A DNA stretch of 6,848 bases from Acidobacteriota bacterium. Its GTDB lineage: Bacteria; Acidobacteriota; Vicinamibacteria; Vicinamibacterales; Fen-181. A program made the position numbers and the translations under genes. The notes below the pieces were generated by a model. That model was not told where the DNA came from, did not search any database, and saw only the letters and a list, made by a program, of their open reading frames with translations. This document shows, in pieces, positions 1-4,258 of the stretch. The first letter of the stretch is position 1. The number at the start of each line of letters is the position of its first letter. Location: positions 1 through 6,848 of the forward strand of contig PMKG01000441.1 in NCBI GenBank assembly GCA_003157675.1, in the 5' to 3' direction.

Positions 1-2
1 AA

Positions 3-632
3 CCTGCCCCGCGACCATGGCTGACCGTGTTCGAGATCGGAACGGCCAGCACCGCGACGACCGGGCGGAATCCGTACTTCGTTCTCGAGCCCGGCTACCA
101 GCTGACACTCGAGGGCTGGGAGGACGGCTCGATCGTCCGCCTCGTCATCACCGTGCTCGACGAAACGAAGGTCGTCGGCGGCGTCGAGACGCGCGTCGTC
201 GAGGAACGGGAGACACACGGCGGGGCGCTGGCCGAAGTGTCCCGGAACTACTTCGCGGTGAACACGGAGACCCGCGCCCTCTACTACTTCGGTGAGGACG
301 TCGACAGCTACCAGAACGGGAGGGTCGTCAACCACGATGGGGCGTGGCATCACGGCACCGGGGGGGCGAGGTTCGGTATGATGCTGCCGGGCACGCCTTC
401 GGTCGGCATGCGGTATTACCAGGAGCAGGCGCCGGGAGCGGCGATGGACAGGGCGGAAGTGGTGAGTGTGTCAGAGACGTTGATCGCACCGGCGGGTACG
501 TTCTCGAAGTGCCTGAGGACCGAGGAGACCACGCCGCTCGAGCCGAAGACGAAGGAAGACAAGGTGTATGCCCCCGGCGTCGGGCTCGTGAAGGACGGCG
601 CGCTCGAACTGGTGTCCTGGACGAAGAGGTGA
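3..632 (+). CDS. Uncharacterised secreted-type protein, 5' end missing
   Basis: This is the 3' portion of a gene of unknown function. The frame is open to the left edge (first full codon at base 3) and ends in TGA at 630-632. A GTG at 27 could give 201 residues, but no Shine-Dalgarno precedes it and the reading frame continues upstream through PAPRPWLT, so the true start, probably with a signal peptide, is likely outside the window. Visible landmarks, numbered from GTG 27, are NPYFVLEPG near residue 15, a beta-rich stretch (VRLVITVLDETKVVGGVETR), YYFGEDVDSYQNG near 86-98, a GTFSKCLRTEETTPLEP segment near 157-173 and YAPGVGLV near 181-188. I recall this motif order from uncharacterised proteins common in Acidobacteria and other soil bacteria; no biochemical role is known to me. 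No transmembrane segment is visible in the part present. It runs in the same direction as the next gene, 69 bases away, so co-transcription is possible but not shown. Confidence 0.8.
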   Translation, partial: PAPRPWLTVFEIGTASTATTGRNPYFVLEPGYQLTLEGWEDGSIVRLVITVLDETKVVGGVETRVVEERETHGGALAEVSRNYFAVNTETRALYYFGEDVDSYQNGRVVNHDGAWHHGTGGARFGMMLPGTPSVGMRYYQEQAPGAAMDRAEVVSVSETLIAPAGTFSKCLRTEETTPLEPKTKEDKVYAPGVGLVKDGALELVSWTKR

Positions 633-688
633 CGGCAGTCAGTCGTTGGTCCGGAGGCGAAGGCGGTCGGTGGCGGCCCGTCCCCGGC

Positions 689-694
689 AAGGAG
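689..694 (+). promoter_or_regulatory. Ribosome binding site of the YVTN protein gene
   Basis: AAGGAG lies 7 bases before ATG 702. This is a near-consensus Shine-Dalgarno at good spacing and fixes the start. The rest of the 69-base spacer from 633 shows no clear terminator or promoter. Confidence 0.8.
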
Positions 695-701
695 TTCGGA
701 G

Positions 702-1742
702 ATGAAGAGACTGTGCGCAGTGATCGCGTGTGTGACGCTGGTGGCGGCAGCCGTGGCGTGGCGGGCGCCCGTCCGGGCTGCTGAAGGTCCGTACACGTTT
801 TTGACGGAGATCAAGATCGGCACCGCCGGCGGCTGGGACTATGCCTCGGTGGACTCCGCCGGCAACCGGCTCTTCGTGTCCCACGGCACCTCGGTGGTCG
901 TCATCGACACCGAGAAGAACACGGTGGTCGGCGAGATCGCGCCGACGTCTGGCGTCCACGGCATCGCGGTCGCGCCGGAACTTGGCAAGGCCTTCGTGAG
1001 CGACGGGCGCGCGAACAAGGCGGCCATCGTCGATCTGAAGACGTTGAAGATCGTCGCGAGCGTCGAGACGGGTGAGAATCCGGACGCCATTCTCTACGAA
1101 CCCGCGCACAAGGAGGTGTACACCTTCAACGGACGCGGAAAGTCGGCCACGGTGATCGACGCCGTCACCGGCACCGTGAAGGCGACCATCGCCCTGCCCG
1201 GCAAGCCGGAGTTCGCGGTGGTGGACGTCAAGGCGGGCCGTATCTACAACAACATCGAGGACACCAGCACCATCGTGGCCATCGACACCACGACACACAA
1301 GGTGGTGAACACGTGGTCGATCGCGCCCGGCGAAGGCGCATCGGGCCTCGCCATCGACCTGGCCAATCACCGCCTGTTCACCGTGTGCGACAAGGTCATG
1401 GTCATGCTGGACAGCACGACCGGCCGGGTGCTGGGCACGCTGGCCATCGGAGACGGGCCCGACGCCGCGGCGTACGACCCCGGCACCGGGTACGTCTTCG
1501 CCTCCGCCAGTGACGGCACGATGACGGTGGCCAAGGTGGGCGCGGCCGGCAAGCTGACAGCGGTCCAAACGCTGGCGACGCCGCAGGCCACGCGGACGAT
1601 GACGCTCGACCCGGCCACGCATCGGCTCTACGCGGCTGCCGCGGACTTCAAGCCGGGGCCGGTCGGGGCCGATGGCAAGCCGGGGCGTTCGACGATGGTG
1701 CCGGGGAGCTTCAGGGTGATGGTGTACGAGTTGGCGAAGTAA
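702..1742 (+). CDS. Secreted YVTN-family (YncE-like) beta-propeller protein
   Basis: This encodes a 346-residue protein with a Sec signal peptide: a positive start (MKR), a hydrophobic stretch ending in VAAAVAW, and probable cleavage after APVRA at about residue 26. The remainder is a series of roughly 40-45-residue blade repeats. Each combines a strand pair like NRLFVS, KAFVSDG, KEVYTFNG, GRIYNN, HRLFTV or GYVFASA with a following VxVID or IVDLKT strand and a turn such as TEKNTVVGEI, LKTLKIVASV or TTGRVLGTL. About seven blades can be traced, as expected for a YVTN/YncE-type propeller. Family members are periplasmic or extracellular and are mostly of unknown function; some bind ligands or partner proteins. 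No catalytic or haem motif is visible. The gene lies 112 bases upstream of a TolC-RND operon in the same direction, with a stable stem-loop between them. A functional tie to efflux is only inferred from position. Confidence 0.9.
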   Translation: MKRLCAVIACVTLVAAAVAWRAPVRAAEGPYTFLTEIKIGTAGGWDYASVDSAGNRLFVSHGTSVVVIDTEKNTVVGEIAPTSGVHGIAVAPELGKAFVSDGRANKAAIVDLKTLKIVASVETGENPDAILYEPAHKEVYTFNGRGKSATVIDAVTGTVKATIALPGKPEFAVVDVKAGRIYNNIEDTSTIVAIDTTTHKVVNTWSIAPGEGASGLAIDLANHRLFTVCDKVMVMLDSTTGRVLGTLAIGDGPDAAAYDPGTGYVFASASDGTMTVAKVGAAGKLTAVQTLATPQATRTMTLDPATHRLYAAAADFKPGPVGADGKPGRSTMVPGSFRVMVYELAK

Positions 1743-1758
1743 CGCATCATGTGACAGC

Positions 1759-1800
1759 GTCCGCCGCGGCTGGGCCGGAAACGGATCGGCCGTGGCGGAC
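1759..1800 (+). terminator. Strong stem-loop after the YVTN gene, possible terminator
   Basis: A 12-pair stem joins 1759-1770 (GTCCGCCGCGGC) with 1789-1800 (GCCGTGGCGGAC); all pairs are Watson-Crick except one G-T at 1766/1793. The 18-base loop contains a small inner hairpin, CCG-GAAA-CGG (1775-1784), with a GNRA-type tetraloop. It starts 17 bases after the stop of the YVTN gene, the usual place for a terminator, but no T-run follows (GTAACTAGCG), so it is not a classical Rho-independent terminator. It could be a U-less terminator, a 3'-end-stabilising structure, or a 5' leader element of the efflux operon. Confidence 0.45.
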
Positions 1801-1843
1801 GTAACTAGCGTCGAAGCGCGTTCCGGGGCGATCCTCCAGCGAC

Positions 1844-1847
1844 GGAG
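1844..1847 (+). promoter_or_regulatory. Ribosome binding site that sets the TolC-family start
   Basis: GGAG, within GACGGAG, sits 7 bases before GTG 1855. It favours this start over the in-frame GTG at 1792, which lies inside the right arm of the stem-loop and would add 21 charged residues in front of the signal peptide. Confidence 0.65.
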
Positions 1848-1854
1848 CATCCAG

Positions 1855-3087
1855 GTGTTCAAGACAACGATTCGGGTCGCGGCGTCGATCCTGCTGTGTG
1901 CGGGGCCGGTCCTCGCCGGCGAGCCCCCGCAGGCCGCCGGCGCGCCGCTGACCTTCAGCGCGGCGCTCGATCTCGCAACATCACGGAACCTCGGTCTCGA
2001 GGCCGCACGCCGGCAGCGGGCCATCCGCGAGGCGCAGTTGCGCACGGCCCGCCAGTGGGCCAATCCCGAGGTCGGCTTCGAGGCGACCCAGGACTCGCCG
2101 CACGAGAACCTGACCTTCGGCCTGCCGATCGAAATCGGAGGCCAGCGGGGCAAGCGCATCGCGGTCGCGAAGGAGGCGCTCACGCTCGCCGACCTCGACG
2201 TGCGCGTCGAGATGACCACGCTGCGCCGCAACCTGCGCCAGGCCTTCTACGGGCTGCTGGCCGCCAACGAGCGATCGCGCCTGGCCGACGAGGTAGCCGG
2301 CCTGGCCGAGCGCGTGAAGTCGGTGGCCCAGACGCGATTCGAGGAAGGCGCTGCGCCGCGGCTGGAGGTGCTGCAGGCCGACGTCGGCCTCGCCCGCGCG
2401 CAGGCCGACGCCGACCTCGCCCGTTCCGCGCGCACCTCGGCGCTCGCGGACCTGAACGCCGTGCTGAACCAGCCGCCGGGGCAGGCCGTCTCGGTCGTGG
2501 GCGACCTGGCCGAGGGGGCGCCCATCCCCGACTTCACCCGCGCGATGTCGCTCGCCGACGCGTCGAACGTCGACATCCTGTCGGCCGACCGCGAAGCCGC
2601 CGTCGAAGGGCGCCGGCTGGAACTGCTGAAGGCCGAGCGGGTCCCGACGCCGACGTTCACCTTCGGCCTGCCGATGAACGCCCCCGACGAGTTCAGCGTC
2701 GGCAAGAGCATCGGGATCACGATGACGGTCCCGCTCTTCAACCGGAGCCAGGGGGAGATCGCGGAGTCGCAGGCCACCATCGATCAGGTGCGCGCCCGTC
2801 GCAACGCCGCCCACCGGACGGTCGAGAGCAAGGTGTTTGCCGTGCTGGCGCGGATCGACGCGCAGCGCCGGCAGCTCGACGCGTACCGCATGCGGGTCAT
2901 CCCGGCGGCGGTCGAGCTGGCCGCACTCGCGGAAGAGAGCTACAAGGCCGGACGCGACACGCTGCTCGTGCTGCTCGATGCGCAACGCAGCCTTCGCGAC
3001 GTCAAGCGTGACTACCTGCAGGCGCTGCTCGACTACCAGGCGGCCCTTGCCGATCTCGAGGAGGTTCTCGGTGGACCGATCGCATAA
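1855..3087 (+). CDS. TolC/CusC-family outer-membrane efflux protein
   Basis: This is the outer-membrane channel of a tripartite efflux pump, which forms a trimeric barrel and periplasmic tunnel docking onto the adaptor. From GTG 1855 it is 410 residues, normal for CzcC/CusC-like members. The signal peptide is MFKTTIRVAASILLCAGPVLA, with probable cleavage after residue 21. The Cys in its core lacks a lipobox, so no lipid anchor is expected. The duplicated outer-membrane-efflux fold is visible. The first half has the alpha-helical stretch RFEEGAAPRLEVLQADVGLA followed by LNAVLNQP. The second half has the strand GITMTVPLFNRSQGE, then long helices, then SYKAGRDTLLVLLDAQRSL and YLQALLDYQAALADLEEVLG. 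The YKAG...LLDAQR signature is typical of CzcC/CusC-like proteins. Its last 17 bases overlap the adaptor gene, so translational coupling is likely. The start at 1855 is preferred for its RBS and for giving a proper signal peptide; 1792 is the alternative. Confidence 0.92.
   Translation: MFKTTIRVAASILLCAGPVLAGEPPQAAGAPLTFSAALDLATSRNLGLEAARRQRAIREAQLRTARQWANPEVGFEATQDSPHENLTFGLPIEIGGQRGKRIAVAKEALTLADLDVRVEMTTLRRNLRQAFYGLLAANERSRLADEVAGLAERVKSVAQTRFEEGAAPRLEVLQADVGLARAQADADLARSARTSALADLNAVLNQPPGQAVSVVGDLAEGAPIPDFTRAMSLADASNVDILSADREAAVEGRRLELLKAERVPTPTFTFGLPMNAPDEFSVGKSIGITMTVPLFNRSQGEIAESQATIDQVRARRNAAHRTVESKVFAVLARIDAQRRQLDAYRMRVIPAAVELAALAEESYKAGRDTLLVLLDAQRSLRDVKRDYLQALLDYQAALADLEEVLGGPIA
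3058..3064 (+). promoter_or_regulatory. Strong ribosome binding site of the adaptor gene, inside the TolC-family gene
   Basis: GAGGAGG lies within the last codons of the outer-membrane factor gene, 6 bases before GTG 3071. It is the best Shine-Dalgarno in the window and is the main reason for placing the adaptor start upstream of the palindromic repeat doublet. Confidence 0.75.
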
Positions 3088-4258
3088 CCGTCCGGCAGGG
3101 CTGAAGCCCCGCCCTACAGCAGAACGCCCATCTTCGGTAGGGCGACCCTTTAGGGTTGCCTCTTGGGCTCGGTCGGTGCTCGGCCTGCTCGCCATGGGCG
3201 CGCTCGCCTTCTCCTCCGGTTGCGCGAAGACCGCCCAGGAGGAGGGCGCGGCCGTCGACGTGCCGACCATCGTCGCCGACGTCGGCAAGGTGACCCGGCA
3301 GGACCTGGTCGCCCAGCTGGTCGTGCGCGGCACGATTGCCGCCCTGCCGAACGAGGACGTGCGCATCAGCGCCCTGGTTCCGGGGCGCGTGATGATGCTG
3401 CACGTCGCCGAGGGGGACGCGGTGGCGGCCGGGCAGGTGGTCGCCGAAATCGATCCGCGGCCGCTCGAGGATCAGAAGCGCCAGGCCGACGCCGCCGTCT
3501 CGCAGGCCAGGGCGGCGCTTGAGAACGCGAAATCGAACCTCGACCGGACGGACCGCCTGTTCAAGCGCGGCATCGCGGCCGGCAAGGAGGTCGAGGACGC
3601 CCGCGCGCAACAGGCCACGGCGGAGGCCAGCGTCGAGACGGCGCTCGCCGCGCTCGACACGGCGACGCGCCAGTTGTCGCGCGCGAAGGTGACCACGCCG
3701 ATTGCCGGGCGCGTGGTCAAGCGCCTGGTGAACGTCGGCGAGCAGGTCGACGGCACCGCCGCTCAGCCGCTCGTCGAGGTGGCCAACGTGGACGTCGTCG
3801 AGTTCGCGGCGGCCGTCCCGTCCGAGCAACTCGCCGCGGTCCGCGTCGGCCAGAAGGCCGACATCGTGACCGACGCCTACGGCGACCGCGCGTTCGCCGG
3901 CGCGGTGATTGCCATCGCCCCGGCCGTCGACCCGGCCACCAACGCGGCCCTGGCCCGCGTCCGGGTGCGGAACCCCGGCGCCGCGCTCAAGGTCGGCATG
4001 TTCGCCCAGGCGCACATCACCGTCGGCGAACACAAGGGCGTCCTGACGGTGCCGCCGTCCGCGGTGGAGAAGAACGAGAGCGGCGAGGCGACCGTCTACG
4101 TCGTCACCGGCGGCGTGGCGCAGCGCACCGTCGTGAAGATCGGCCTCGAGACGTCCGAGGCGGTCGAACTCCTGTCGGGCGTCAGCGAGGGGCAGCCGGT
4201 GCTGACGTCGAGCGTGCACGGCCTCGGTGAGAAGGCCAAGCTCGGGAAGGCGTCATGA
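3071..4258 (+). CDS. RND efflux periplasmic adaptor (membrane fusion protein)
   Basis: This subunit links the inner-membrane pump to the outer-membrane channel. From GTG 3071 it has 395 residues. The hydrophobic signal core (VLGLLAMGALAF) begins only at residue 36 and ends at SSGC51. Cys51 is a probable lipidation site, although Ser rather than Leu/Val at -3 makes the lipobox atypical. Then come the first lipoyl half with DVRISALVPGRV (about 96-107) and IDPRPL (127-132), an Ala/Glu/Arg-rich coiled-coil hairpin (about 131-205), the second lipoyl half with VTTPIAGRVVKRLVNVGEQV (207-226), a beta-barrel region (VEFAAAVPSEQLAAVRVGQKA to KVGMFAQAHI) and a membrane-proximal domain (VLTVPPSAVEK onward). 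No His- or Met-rich metal-binding segment is seen. Oddly, residues 9-30 or so are encoded by a doublet of palindromic repeats. GTG 3176 is an alternative start, but it has no Shine-Dalgarno and would give a signal peptide without an N-terminal positive charge. Confidence 0.9.
   Translation: MDRSHNRPAGLKPRPTAERPSSVGRPFRVASWARSVLGLLAMGALAFSSGCAKTAQEEGAAVDVPTIVADVGKVTRQDLVAQLVVRGTIAALPNEDVRISALVPGRVMMLHVAEGDAVAAGQVVAEIDPRPLEDQKRQADAAVSQARAALENAKSNLDRTDRLFKRGIAAGKEVEDARAQQATAEASVETALAALDTATRQLSRAKVTTPIAGRVVKRLVNVGEQVDGTAAQPLVEVANVDVVEFAAAVPSEQLAAVRVGQKADIVTDAYGDRAFAGAVIAIAPAVDPATNAALARVRVRNPGAALKVGMFAQAHITVGEHKGVLTVPPSAVEKNESGEATVYVVTGGVAQRTVVKIGLETSEAVELLSGVSEGQPVLTSSVHGLGEKAKLGKAS
3094..3117 (-). 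repeat. REP-like palindromic unit 1 of an inverted doublet
   Basis: Read on the minus strand, this unit is GTAG, then the stem half GGC-G-GGGCT, loop TC, and AGCCC-T-GCC. The stem has 8 Watson-Crick pairs and one G-T position. The GTAG head plus imperfect hairpin matches the layout of REP elements mobilised by RAYT (REP-associated tyrosine) transposases in other bacteria. No such transposase gene is in the window. Confidence 0.7.
3137..3160 (+). repeat. REP-like palindromic unit 2 of an inverted doublet
   Basis: On the plus strand this unit is GTAG, then GGC-G-ACCCT, loop TT, and AGGGT-T-GCC. The layout is the same as unit 1, including the G-T position, but the five-base core is different yet self-complementary, which implies compensated changes. 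The two heads face each other across 19 bases (3118-3136), and GCCCTAC (3111-3117) pairs exactly with GTAGGGC (3137-3143). The pair therefore resembles a BIME, a mosaic of REP units. Confidence 0.7.
4244..4250 (+). promoter_or_regulatory. Ribosome binding site of the RND pump gene
   Basis: GGGAAGG lies 4 bases before ATG 4255, inside the end of the adaptor gene. It is a moderate match at short spacing; the ATGA stop-start overlap suggests that translational coupling also contributes. Confidence 0.45.

Noticed and set aside
1801..1843. Promoter of the efflux operon
   Set aside because: A transcription start would be expected here, and TAACTA at 1802-1807 weakly resembles a -10 box, but no -35 partner at proper spacing is convincing in this GC-rich stretch.
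1792..1854. Longer N-terminus of the TolC-family protein from GTG 1792
   Set aside because: The GTG lies in the stem-loop's right arm, has no Shine-Dalgarno, and would put a charged stretch before the signal peptide. GTG 1855 has GGAG 7 bases upstream.
639..2231. 530-codon minus-strand frame across the propeller and TolC-family genes
   Set aside because: The protein is Arg-, His- and Val-rich with no recognisable family, and it lies opposite two well-supported genes. No good ribosome binding site was noted.
3094..3160. Repeat doublet as a CRISPR fragment or Rho-independent terminator
   Set aside because: There are only two units, in inverted orientation and with diverged cores, so it is not a CRISPR array. 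No T-run follows either hairpin, and the downstream gene belongs to the same operon.
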